Shown: positions 1-10,742 of the stretch, piece by piece
Position numbering within the stretch: position 1 is the stretch's first letter
Layout: each line of letters opens with the position of its first letter
Origin: Puccinia triticina
Taxonomy: Eukaryota; Basidiomycota; Pucciniomycetes; Pucciniales; Pucciniaceae
Direction of reading: 5' to 3'
Length of the DNA: 64,000 nt
NCBI RefSeq assembly: GCF_026914185.1
Contig: NC_070561.1
Location: forward strand, 2,914,001-2,978,000
Translations under genes and position numbers: made by a program
Notes under the pieces: generated by a model
The model's database searches: none
The model's input: only the letters and a program-made list of their open reading frames with translations
Told to the model about the DNA's origin: nothing

Positions 1-95
1 GATGAGTAGGCTGAGAAGATCTTCGTCGACCCATGTTGTCTTGTGGTGATGATAGACAGTGTGGGACTTGTCAAAAAGAGGCCGGCGGGCTGAAT

Positions 96-288
96 ATCAC
101 CCAGAAATACAGGTCAGGACCTATATTTCTGGAATGGCAGGGGATATAAATTTTCTGTGATACAGCGTAATGAATTTTACAATATCATTGGCTGTCCCGA
201 ACACATATAAATTTGGTGTTATACCCCGAGCACCCCCGGTTATAAGTCGCGCAATTTATAACCGAAATTGGGGCGTCCAAACGGGGCC
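96..288. repeat. Right end of a Harbinger-like TIR repeat, copy 1
   Basis: This stretch aligns without net gap to 41463-41655, which shows it is a dispersed repeat. Both copies contain a short palindrome around GAGGTCAGGACCT-like bases near their left end and finish with a terminal motif of the GTCCAAACGGGGCC type. The base triplet just outside this copy is TTA (289-291), as at other elements of this group in the window. No ORF of note is inside. The left end of the element cannot be fixed. Assignment to PIF/Harbinger rests on the GGCCCYGTTTGG-type terminus and the TTA flank. Confidence 0.55.
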
Positions 289-292
289 TTAT

Positions 293-1303
293 CATTAAAT
301 TGACCTGGTTTTCAGCATAGGTATGGCATACATTTTACACAGACATTGTACAACACATTTGGTATGATTCCAGGTCTTCTAAAATTACTTTGTGGCAGAT
401 ATGAAATTGCCTTCCAACCAGCATCTAACTGAGAGCCAACCAAATCTATGACTGAGTTCAGAGATGGCACTTGCACACAAGTGCCAAGGAAACACCCATG
501 GTCATGGGCTGTGAGGACTCCTATGGTCCCAGCCTCTCTGTGGGCCGGGGGACTTCAGGAGGCATGGGAATTGGTAGAAGTTACATGAAACTATTATGGG
601 TTTAGACAGGGATTTTTCCGGTTTGGGAGACCCAAGTACCATGGGTTACGGGGGATGACAGGTTTATGGGTTAAGACCCATTTTTTGGCTTGCCCCAAAT
701 TGGGAGACCCAAAATCCCATTGCTTTGGGGAGTTTATGGGTCTTGCCAGGTATGGTTTAGGGCAAGTTCTACTGGAAATTTTTGAGGATGGAACAGCAAG
801 AAGTATGTATGAGTTGTTGAGGATGGAACAGCAAGAAGTATGTATGAGTCGGAGAGGGTGGAGAAAGCCGGCAAGTTGTCAACTGTGGCCCATCAATCAG
901 AATGGGGTAAATACAGGAACAGCAGCAGATGACAACAGCAATTATGTAAGCAGAGCTCACAGCCATAACCCGTTACACCATGGGTTGCTGGACCAATTTT
1001 GGATTTGGACGGTCCTTCTGCTGGTTTTCTCTGACACTGCGAGCTCCCTTGGATGAGTCAGATGACCTTCCATGGGAGACTTCTGTGTGGAACAAAATTC
1101 AACAATGCCCATCCAATTCGCGGCAAGGATGATTATTGTTGCATGATGCCCGCTATTTAGACCTTTGTGTTGAATTTCTGGACTCAACACTGGGCTTCAG
1201 CTTTTATTGGCAAAAATTCAGTGTCTGTCATCTGAAATGTACTTGAGCACCCGAAGTATAATGGCCCCAGGAAAAAAAAAAGCAAAAAAGGTCCCATAAT
1301 TCA
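293..1303. other. Intergenic, nothing recognised
   Basis: Short ORFs are present on both strands but none has recognisable motifs, and no repeat structure stands out apart from an imperfect duplication of a 40-base stretch near 780-850 (the phrase GGATGGAACAGCAAGAAGTA occurs twice). Confidence 0.5.
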
Positions 1304-1311
1304 ACAAGATA

Positions 1312-2972
1312 CGGACTTACTTTGCGCACTGCGGGAAACTCTTTGCGCACTGTGGGGGTTGTCGTCCTGATGTCCAGTCCCCAGTGCGCGCTTCTGCCAC
1401 GGCTCTTTGCACACTGTGTTTTCCCCAAAAAAAACGGCTTGCCTTTCTTGAGATATTTTTTTATGAATCAATAGAATGACTTTTTATGATCCCCCCCAAA
1501 AACAATCAAGTCATTTAGGGGTCTCCTTGAGCCTACATAAAATTGACATGAAAAAATCATATTTTAACACGGCAAGCATTAAAAATGCCACTTCCTGTGA
1601 CCCAGTATCCACAAAAACTTCACACTATATAGTGCATGTGCAATTTCACAGCCTGATAATTTTCAGAATTTACACCAGCTTTCCTGCAGCTCAAATAGGT
1701 ATTGCGGCAATTTAAGCATTTTGGGGCAGTGATCAACTCCCTGGTCTCCTGAGTGATGGTTGTGAATCTTTTTTAGCTTGATTAAAGCTGTGGAAGCGCT
1801 ATTTGGCTGTATGGATTAAAACTGGGCCCCCTTAAAGAGGTAGATCATTGAAAATTCAAGTGTTTTTTGGGGAAAAATAGTTTTTATCCAAAAGAGTGTG
1901 TATTTCTCAGGGAGATTTTAAAGCAACACAAATAAATGATAAGAAAAACATTTAATGAGTGGTGAAGCATTGGTTATCTAACTTATTCTAAATCCAAAAG
2001 AACTGGAACAACAGTGGGATCTCGAGGAAATCTTCTATCCCATTCATCACAATTTAACTGGAGAAAATTTTCCCAATTGTTGACATCCTCGCTTCTCCAT
2101 TTAATCCTTTTCATTGGGGCTTTCATCCTCTTTCAAAGCTACAGCCGACTTCATTTGTTGACTAGTTTTTTGCACGACCCTCCCCGACCTCTGTTGCATA
2201 TAGATTTGAATAAGTAAACATCTCAATCAAGACTGATTACAAGGCTTACGGTTACTATTTCTAATGGATTGGCTGGAAGCTCATCGTCATCGGACTCGCT
2301 TGATGAGCTTTCCGAGATCGACCTTTTGAGTCGTTTCAATTTTTTCTGGTCAAATTCAAGTAAGCCAGGAATGTTAGTAGCGAACAAAAGCACATAAGAA
2401 TTTGATGAAGCAGTGGAGATGCAATGGACCTTTTCCGCCGCGGTACTTTGCCGTTTAGTTCCAACAGTTTGATTGGGCACCTTTTGAGGTCGTCCTCGCC
2501 CGCGCTTTTGTACAGTGTCAACGATTCCGGGCTCCCCAGTTGGGGATTTCTTCTTGGGTGGTTGACCTGCCTTCCTCAGTGGCAAGAGGATCCATCGTGG
2601 TTTGTCGGCAGAGTGAAAAGTGACAAGTATGATGTACCGGTATCGCATCTGAGTGTGAGACCCCCGGGGTGCATTCTCCTTCCCAGGTTTCTGCTCTTAA
2701 ATCCCCCTAAGGGGACCCGAGTATTATTTTTTTCATTAATCATTTCATAACTTTATTCTGTTTGAAGGAGAGCTCCCAGTACCTCAAGAAAATTTCAAAG
2801 AGGTGATGAATACCCCCTCCAACGATTTATAGAAAAAAAAAACGCAGATAATTGAGGTCTTCTTGTGAAGTGAGCAAAGAGCCGTGGCAGAAGCGCGCAC
2901 TGGGGACTGGACGTCGGGACAACGACCCCCACAGTGCGCAAAGAGTTTCCCGCAGTGCGCGAAGTAAGTCCG
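1312..2972. mobile_element. TIR DNA transposon, non-autonomous, 8-bp TSD
   Basis: Terminal inverted repeats of about 100 bp bound this 1661-bp element. The left end starts CGGACTTACTTTGCGCAC and the right end is its near-perfect inverted copy. The 8-bp sequence ACAAGATA occurs directly outside both ends (1304-1311 and 2973-2980), as expected for a target-site duplication. A TSD of this length is typical of hAT elements but also occurs in P and some Mutator elements. The ends are clearly related to those of the foldback element at 16056-17362, so the two form one family. Only a fragmentary ORF (2223-2648, minus) is inside, so the copy is probably non-autonomous. Confidence 0.8.
2223..2648 (-). 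pseudogene. Fragment with AT-hook motif inside TIR element
   Basis: A 141-codon ORF inside the TIR element. It is rich in basic residues, with an AT-hook core (RGRGRPQKVP) near residue 50, followed by a serine/acidic tract (SESSSSESDDDE) near the C terminus. AT-hooks are DNA-binding motifs found in chromatin proteins and at the N termini of some transposases. Its position between the two TIRs suggests a remnant of the element's own protein or a captured host fragment. No catalytic domain is visible. The start codon lies in a weak context and the ORF may be chance. Confidence 0.35.
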
Positions 2973-3979
2973 ACAAGATAATATAGCAGACCCCGTTTGT
3001 TGGCATCATAATTGAGTGGAATAAATATGGTAAACTCAAGTAAAATGTTGGTGAAACATCAATTTTTGCTGTAAACATTTTTTTCAAATCACAAATCATA
3101 CAATGTTTTTTTACGATGCAACAATTGTGGGGCCTCAATTTATAGTGTAACAAATTTAAAAAGAGGTGATTGGAGGAAACATCAAGTGCTATATTGTGGG
3201 CCAGAAGGATGAATGGGAACACCCGCTTTCAAGTAGGCCTTGACGGTTCAAACCCCTTTTTTCCTCCTAGTCAAAACCTATGTTGAATTTAAGAGGTCAG
3301 TTTTGGAGATACACCACAGCCCAAGCTGATCAAGCTTAAAAAATGCTTTGTATCCTACCTGGCAAGCCACAGTCACATATGGGTAATTTGAAGAGGCAAT
3401 CAGTGTTTATGTCCATGGGAAGTGTGCTTGTAAATGTTGATCAATATATTTATCATCTAGTCAAAACTCTGTTTGAGTAAACAAATCTTTTACAAGGTAA
3501 TCAAGCCTACTTATTGGTGTAAGGGTTGTGCTTGTAACCTCCATATTTTGTTTGGAATTTCCATGCCGCATTTGTTAAGAACTCAACTGTAAAGCCATAC
3601 TTGGACTCAATCAGCAAGGCTGCATAAATTCACTATGTTCACCATTCTAAGAAGAGTTTTCTTTTTTGGTGGGTGACTTTCAAGTTCCCTGAGAAAAAAG
3701 ACAAGAGCGCTTTACACGTTATTGGGACTGCAGTAGCATAGCACTCCCCTTCCTTGAAATTCTCTGTGTGGTCCTGATTGCGTACATGGATCCTGAAAAG
3801 CCCTGGGATAGGTCTGCTGGATGGGCAGATGGAAATGCATTGGCACACTCCTGTAACAGAGTGTGCATTGACCGCTACTTCATTTAATCTCTGTCTTAAA
3901 AACAATAAAACACTTCCAATCAAGCTCTACATTTTTGTCAGAATTCTGGACTCATCCGCTCACAGTTTTCTCTTTCTAC

Positions 3980-4256
3980 TTCCTGTCTAGCCAAGTGGCT
4001 AATTTTTGTCCTGTCATGTGTGGCCAAGTGGCCTCCATCATCCTGTCTGGCCAAGTGGCCCCTGTCTCCTGTTTGACCAAGTGGTCCTCCTGTTCCTGTC
4101 CCCTGTTCCTGTCCCCTGTTCCTGTCCCCTGTTCCTGTCCCCTGTTCCTGTCACCTGTTCCTGTCACCTGTTCTGATTTGTTTGACCGAGTGGCCATGAC
4201 TTTTCTCCTGTTCCCTGTCACCAGTTCCTGTCACCAGTTCATGTAACCTGTCCTGT
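3980..4256. repeat. CCTGTTCCTGTCC-type minisatellite
   Basis: A first part (3980-4085) repeats a unit containing GGCCAAGTGGCC with CCTGTC spacers. A second part (4088-4256) is a tandem array of CCTGTTCCTGTC-like units. The low-complexity ORFs on both strands are products of the repeat, not genes. The rest of 2981-6684 contains only short ORFs without motifs and a 33-base direct duplication near 5280-5345 (phrase GTCCGCTTGTAGAACATCAA). Confidence 0.75.
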
Positions 4257-6684
4257 CCCCTGTTACTGTTGTTAGGCCCCCCTTTGGATCTTGCTGGGGG
4301 GCTCTCTAGTTGTTTGGTTAAAGTCCGCTCCTCAGACATGAAATAAAAATCATCGAGTCTGAGCCTTAACAACCTCAACCCTGCTCCTTGGTCCTATCTG
4401 TTCACCTCAAGATAGTCCCCCCCTTTTCGTCGCCTCCACTTGTAGAGCTGAAATCTTAACAATTTTCTCTGACCTTCATGTTTTTTTCTTTTTCTTTTTC
4501 TATCAAAAACTTCACAGAAGCGGCGAATACAGCCAAACGGTAACAAACTCAAGAAAACCTGCTTTCCCATGCTCTTTATTTTTTTTCTTCATCTGGTAAA
4601 TCAACGACTTGTGAGTAGCCCTGGAACTCGCGGGGCACGGGCATTTTGCCCCATCCCGGGCCCTGCCCAACGGTTATAATTGAATGCCGGGTACCAGAAT
4701 CATGATGCTCGGACCCTATCCGCGGATATTTGGTGAATACCCAGGTGACTCAACGTTCCACAAGTATACCCAAAGGCCTGCCGTTATAACCGATGGGACG
4801 GCAAGTATACCCGCCACCCGGGGCCGGCATAACTCACATGGCCCAACACTGACTGGGACTCCACCCTGGTTGAATCAAAACAAGAAACAAAACATCAATG
4901 TGGTTATTGTGACTTCCAACTGAGATGGGAACCAGCTGGTTTCCTTGAAATATAATTTGAACCCCTGACAACCGTGTTCAACCGTTGCCGCCATTGGTTT
5001 GGACATCCAAACTGCCCTCCCCCCCTCTCACCCAGAAGAACAGCCAGGTATCCGCAGGTACCTCGAACAGAATTGATTCAGAAAGGAAAGACACTAGAGG
5101 TCAACCGCAAGCCTTCCAGTGAAGACCTGGTGTGATACTTTTGAAGGTGATTATATTTTTCATGTTTGCTTGCAAGTTTTGTTGTCTCTATGCCTGCCCT
5201 AATATATTAAAAAACTATCCTTGCCTTCAATGCAAATAATCAATAATCAAACTTTGGTATTTTTTTCTTCTGCCCAACAATAACCTCTGGGTCCGCTTGT
5301 AGAACATCAATAATAACCTCTGTGTCCGCTTGTAGAACATCAATGTGATGTCTGGCATAGTAATCATGGCCGGGTGATAGAGACAAGAATAAACAAGAAC
5401 TTGATGGCTGTTGTATATACATCACAACTTGTAATTTAAACCTGTGTCCCTTGATCATTGAAGGGCAATTTCATTCCATATTGCTTTACTGACCTGTAAA
5501 AATAAGAGAACCTACCGCAGAATATCTCCCAGAAGAGCAAGAAAGGATGTGTTAATTGATACATCGGGTAGTAATAGGTTTAGTAAGTTTTCCAGATAAA
5601 AAAGCTAATGGTTATAGTGGTTACACTTTGTATACATACATGGATGTGGTTTTACAGATCTGATAAAAGAGTGTGTATGTCAAAGATGTATGTGGTTGGG
5701 AACATGAAGACTATAAGATGTTTAGTTTTGTACATAAACACAGAAAGCAATACATATGACTACATTTTACAAGCAAAACAGAGAGACAAAAACAAGATGT
5801 ACCCACTGATAAAGTCATTTTGAGAGGCTTTGGATTGATTCATTTATGAATATGGGGGTATCTCTAATCTTGAGACTTTATGTTTGAGTTTTTTGGGTTT
5901 GGAGGATGGTGCGCTGTTTGACTGATGATTAGGATGAGGACTGGGAGTGAGGAAAGATTTCCAAAAGAGCTTGATGTGAGCCAAGAAATTTTTATTTTTT
6001 GACTGTTGGGAAGGTTACAGGAGTGTGCATTGTGAAGTCCAAATCATGAATGGCTCCCCCGGTGGAAGCTCATTTCGGCGATCGGGGCACCTGGGATAGC
6101 AACCCGGTTTGGTACCCGCGGTGGAGTTGCTCTAGTGAGTCTGACCCTACAAGTTCAAACGCAAAGAATGCCTCATGGCGGGGAGCTGGTGGCACACTGT
6201 TTGCCCAGCCGCGTGTGGGTCGAAGGGGGGGATGTCTCTGGCTGCCGATGTGGTGAGGTTTCCGTCGCCGGCAGTGTTGAGACACCTCCCTGGCTAAATT
6301 CCAGGGAGTGGGGCAAACCCCCTTTCGCTCCTTGGGCGATCATGTCTCCTGAGGGAAACGAGGCGCAGCGAAAAGGCAAGCCGAAGGTGCTCCATGGCCG
6401 TTTGGCTTTGTTCCCTCAGGAGCTGTCGCTCGTGTCTGGGGCTCGACTCTGCCGCTGAGATCTCACGACGCCAAGTGTCATGCCGGCGCTGCAGGGAACT
6501 CTCAGACACGAGTCTAGCGATCTATCATCCTGGGATCGTCCCTAACCTCCTGGCTCGCTTCTCGGATCGCTTCCTGAGTCTGTGACGTGGCTGCGAGGAC
6601 ACCGCGAGCCAATCCCCCAGGAAGCCACCAAACCAGCCGGGAAACAAAGAAACCAGCCAACACAGCCAAGAATTCGAGCGAGAG

Positions 6685-8737
6685 ATGGCGATCGAGTGCG
6701 AAGCAGGCACCCAGCCGGGCTCGGAGATCGCCAAAGATCTGGCTGCCCATCTGAGCATCCGCGGCCCCCACGGCGCAAACGGCACATCGACGAACGGCCC
6801 AGCCGACGGGAAGAAGGCCCCGTTCAAGGCCTCCAACTCCTATGTCCAGCTCAACCTGCCCACCGGCGGCTTCCGGGAGCCCAAATCCAACGAGGAAAAA
6901 CGCCAGCTGATCTCGCGCGACTTCAGAAGTCAGTCAATCATCCCACCAAGTCTTTCACCCACACACTGACACCTCTCTACAATCTCGCTTCAGGTGATAC
7001 GATGACCGCACCGACAGAAGAAATGTTCGAGTTCATGAAAAACGCGTCGATCGGTGACGACGTCTACGGCGTTGAGCTCCTCTGCTTCGTCATCAGACAG
7101 TCTCTGCAAGCACCATCCTCACCAACACAACTGTATTTTTTTTGTATACATAGGAAGACGCCATGACGAATAAATTCCAGGAGAAAATCGCGCAACTGAC
7201 GGGCAAGGAAGCTGCTGCGTTTTGCGTCAGTGGCACCATGGTAAGCGTGGATCTCTCACCATATCAAAAAGTGTTCCGAAGCCAAATCAGATTCTGAGAT
7301 GTGTTTGGATTCGGGGGCAGACCAACCAACTAGCCATCCGCACCTGGCTCACCCAACCACCTGTCAGTTCCAACATTCCTCTACGCAAATACTCTCCGTT
7401 ACTAACCCAGTGTACTTGGTCAAAATACAGCATTCAGTCCTCTGCGACTCCCGCGCTCACATCCATAACTACGAGGCCGGCGGTATCGCCTTCCATTCCC
7501 AAGCTACTACTATCCCCGTCAAGCCCAGCAACGACCACACGCTGACGCTGGAGGACGTCCAAGAATCGATCATTCTAGGTAAGTCGCCCTCCATCCTCCC
7601 CCTCGAGATTCCGAATAAAAGCATCCGACGCACTCCTCAGCCTCCCGAAACACTGACCCTCGCTCTGGATTGTTTTAAACAAAACATCGATGGATGGGAA
7701 TCGGCAGGCGATGACATCCATTACGCGCCGACGAAGCTCGTCTGTCTGGAGAACACGATCCGAGGGCTCGTCCATCCGCTGGAAGAGATGCGCAAGATCC
7801 GGGATTTCTGCCACGCGAACGGAGTGATCACGCACTGCGATGGGGCGCGGATCTGGGAAGCCTCCGCCAAGGCAAGTCCCTCCACCTCGACCGATCCTGC
7901 GTATTGTTGACACGTTTCGGCTTACTCGCAGACGGGACACTCGATCGCCGAGCTGTGTGCGCCGTTCGACTCGGTCAGTCTGTGCTTGAGCAAGGGCCTT
8001 GGCGCGCCCATCGGCAGGCGAGTCTTCTCTCCCTCTCCGCCCCGCAGCCGTTCCTCCTTGCTCACCCGCCCTGTGCTCTCCTCTCCGCCCGGGAAAACAG
8101 CGTGCTCGTCGGGCCACATGACTTCATCAAGAAAGTCCGCTGGTTCCGCAAGATGTTTGGGGGCGGGATCCGCCAGGTGAGCAGCGCTCCCTTCTCTCTC
8201 TCTCTCTCTGGTCATCGAGAGACCGATGCTGGCCTCATCCAACCATCTGCTTCCCTTGTTCCTAGTGCGGCTCGATCGTCGCCGCCGCCGACTTCTGTGT
8301 CACCTATAACTTCCCCCGGCTCGCCGAGACCCACCGTCTGGCCCGGCATCTCGCCGACGAACTGGCGAAGCTGGGCGTCCGGATCGCGTTCCCGGTCGAG
8401 ACAAACCACGTCTTCATCGACCCTTCCCCGATCGGTCCGTGTATATTGCACCCTCCTCGAAACCTTGTCATATGATGATCCTGATGTAGAGTGCGTGTGG
8501 ATCTGTTTAGGCATCGAGATCGACGAGCTCAGCCGCCGGGCACTCGAAGAGCTCGAGATCCGGCTGACCGGCGCCCGGCTGATCGTGCACATCCAAGTGA
8601 GCCCGAAGGCCGTGGACGACCTGGTCGGCTTGGTCCGGCGGATGAAGAGCACCAGCATGCCAGCCACGCCCAGCGGCTTGACTTCCGACGACGACGAGTT
8701 GTCGTTCATTCCTCGAGCCCTCGGTCATCGGACTTGA
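6685..8737 (+). CDS. GLY1: L-threonine aldolase (PLP-dependent), 10 exons
   Basis: Low-specificity L-threonine aldolases cleave threonine or allo-threonine to glycine and acetaldehyde in the cytosol, using pyridoxal phosphate. The exons are 6685-6928, 6994-7070, 7154-7240, 7321-7362, 7431-7578, 7708-7871, 7932-8017, 8101-8176, 8266-8434 and 8511-8737. They join in frame to 439 residues. Exon 2 opens with the family start [13 protein letters not shown], followed by CVSGTM, the HIHNYEAGG motif, [15 protein letters not shown] (the Asp that contacts the PLP ring), and [13 protein letters not shown], whose Lys275 is the predicted Schiff-base lysine. The N-terminal 60 or so residues before the fold are polar and variable. 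The ATG at 6685 gives the only long N terminus in frame. Introns 6 and 7 begin with GC rather than GT. No lesion is seen, and the gene is the best preserved in the left third of the window. Confidence 0.95.
7872..7931 (+). other. GC-AG intron 6 of the threonine aldolase
   Basis: The junction reads AAG|GCAAGT at the donor and CGCAG|ACG at the acceptor. Only this choice keeps the frame from SAK into TGHSIAEL. The nearest GT (two codons on) shifts the frame. Confidence 0.85.
8018..8100 (+). other. GC-AG intron 7 of the threonine aldolase
   Basis: The donor reads CAG|GCGAGT and the acceptor AACAG|CGTG, giving [13 protein letters not shown] across the junction. Using the GT inside GCGAGT instead leads to a stop shortly after the junction. 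Confidence 0.85.
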
Positions 8738-9179
8738 TTCCTTCGTTCCGTGGCGATGCCTTCTTCGGCTTACCTTTCTGATTCAATATACTCAAATATT
8801 ACACACCTTTCCTCTTTGTATCTACCACATTCGTCCATCCATCTATCCTCCTTACGTGGCTTCCCCGGCCTCGTAGGCATACATCATATGCGTATGTATA
8901 TACATCCATCCCCTTAAAATAACCAAGTCCTTTTAACACCTTCCCATTCCATAAAGGCCCAATTGTAAACAAATTATCTTGAAAAAAAAGCTTTGACGTT
9001 TGTTTGAAAATTCCACATGTCAAACGTTTTTAGAAATTATAATAATTGCCAAAAAAAACTGTGCTTTGAGCACAACTTGGACATCGTAAAGGTAGTCAGC
9101 CCTGAGTGTACAACTGATAGAGTTGTGTGTGTATTGCTGGTTATGTCTCGCCAATACACACGTTTTGGCCAGAGCCTAT

Positions 9180-9615
9180 GTACCCGACTGCCCGGCCCTT
9201 TCCACCCAGCACCCACCAGCCGTCAATCCCACTCCCGCCTCATCGAGCCGGCAGACCCGACCGTGCTGCTTGGCCTCACTTGCCAGCTCGTCCGCGAGCA
9301 GGCAGACCTCGCCGAAACGCCCCAGTCGCTCGAGGCGGCCCACCCACGGAGTATTCTGTCCACGGGGTGAGAGTAGTCGAAGAGCACTGAGACCCGAAAT
9401 GGTGCAGCCCTACGAGGGGATTCAAGGGCTTCCCAGCGCGATGTCGCGTCTGCAAGAGAGGATCGAGCTGTGAACTCGCCCTTTTTCTTGCGAGCCAACG
9501 AGATCCTGCTGCGGGACATGGGTTTGACTCTCGGCGCCGCCAGCGCCTTGTGTCTTAGGGCATCTTATCTCTACCTCCCCGAGCTGCCCGGGCGAAAAGA
9601 TATGCCCCCCTGACA
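9180..9615 (+). pseudogene. Possible degenerate coding remnant
   Basis: A GC-rich island in an AT-rich surround. Three overlapping plus-strand frames are open here, and pieces such as ADPTVLLGLTCQLVREQADL and AMSRLQERIELLRANEILLR look like helical protein sequence, but they lie in different frames and no start or splice pattern joins them. It may be a broken fragment of a gene, or chance openness caused by base composition. I do not recognise the protein. Confidence 0.25.
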
Positions 9616-9829
9616 TAAGGCTCTGGCAGCCCCGAGGTTCACATGTGAGATGGCAAGAAGCAAGGCCACTAGTCCACGGCCTAATTCTCTCCGAGCATGA
9701 TTTAAGTCTGAGTGTGATGGTCCGTCGGGCAGATTGGACAGCGCGCTAGGAAGCCCTTGAGTGTGAGTTCTCTTGTAGGACGAGTGTATTTTACATTTTG
9801 TAAAATGCAGCCGCTTCCCTGAAGGGATT

Positions 9830-10085
9830 ACTTCCAGTTGAAGAGGTCATAACTTCATGTCAAAGAACTTGAGGAAGCCCTTCCATTTAAAGAAGTCATA
9901 CAACCTCTTTCACCAGAAGGATACCCTTCCACAAGACGTTGTAGGCTCTTCAAGAAGAAGGAATCTTCTCCGGTTCAAGAGGTCTGCAGGGTTTCATTCT
10001 ACGCAAAGAGGTTATACAACCTTGTAGACCTGAAGGGATTCCTTCCACCGAAGAGGTTGTGTGACCTCTTTGAACAAAGGGCCTG
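9830..10085. repeat. Palindromic minisatellite (AGAGGTTGTAT-type)
   Basis: Five or six degenerate units of about 45 bases contain both GAAGAGGTCATA-like and TACAACCTCTT-like phrases, so each unit can fold on itself. It lies between the aldolase and the protease genes. No ORF follows from it. Confidence 0.55.
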
Positions 10086-10742
10086 ACAAAGAATTGTTGT
10101 GGCGTCGACACTGCAACCGCTGTGCTACGCTATGAAAAGCGGCCAATTAGCGCCCGCTTTTCCTGGCACCAGTCATGATAGCGGCAGATGCCAACCGCTA
10201 TCTTCAGCGCCAGCGCAGGAAAAAGCTGCTCCACGTATCTTGAACTCCGATTTTTTTCCAGCGCTCAGTGTAGCAAAATGCCGCTGACAAGCTTGCTAAA
10301 TTCTCAGAATTTTTTCTCTTAGAACAGTCAGCAAAAAGTGCAACAGGCCATCTGCTGTTACGAGAACTAGCAAAGTGGGCCCAAACCTGCTGCGCCTTTG
10401 CTACGCCACTTTACGTGAGCAATGCAGACATTTGATCAAGTTGGTAGTGATGCTGTTTCTTTTAGTGCTCGTGATAAAAAGTCGAAATTAGTATTAGGGT
10501 TTTTGCCGGCAAACTAACAATTACAACATCACACATATTCAAGTACAAGCAAAAAGACGTGTTGTTTTTTGGTATAAGTGGATGTCCAAGGCTTCATGTG
10601 TAAAATGATATTAATAGAAAATTAGTCGGGAACATAAATTATGATTGAAATATCATCAGGCGTTAGGACCAAAGAGCCTGCATAGCCAAACGGCACTGCA
10701 TTAGCTGGTTTGTAAAAAAAGAGACCACCGGTCCTCCGGCAA

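Noticed and set aside
7575..8117. 180-codon minus-strand ORF
   Set aside because: It is the antisense shadow of the GC-rich threonine aldolase exons and has no motif.
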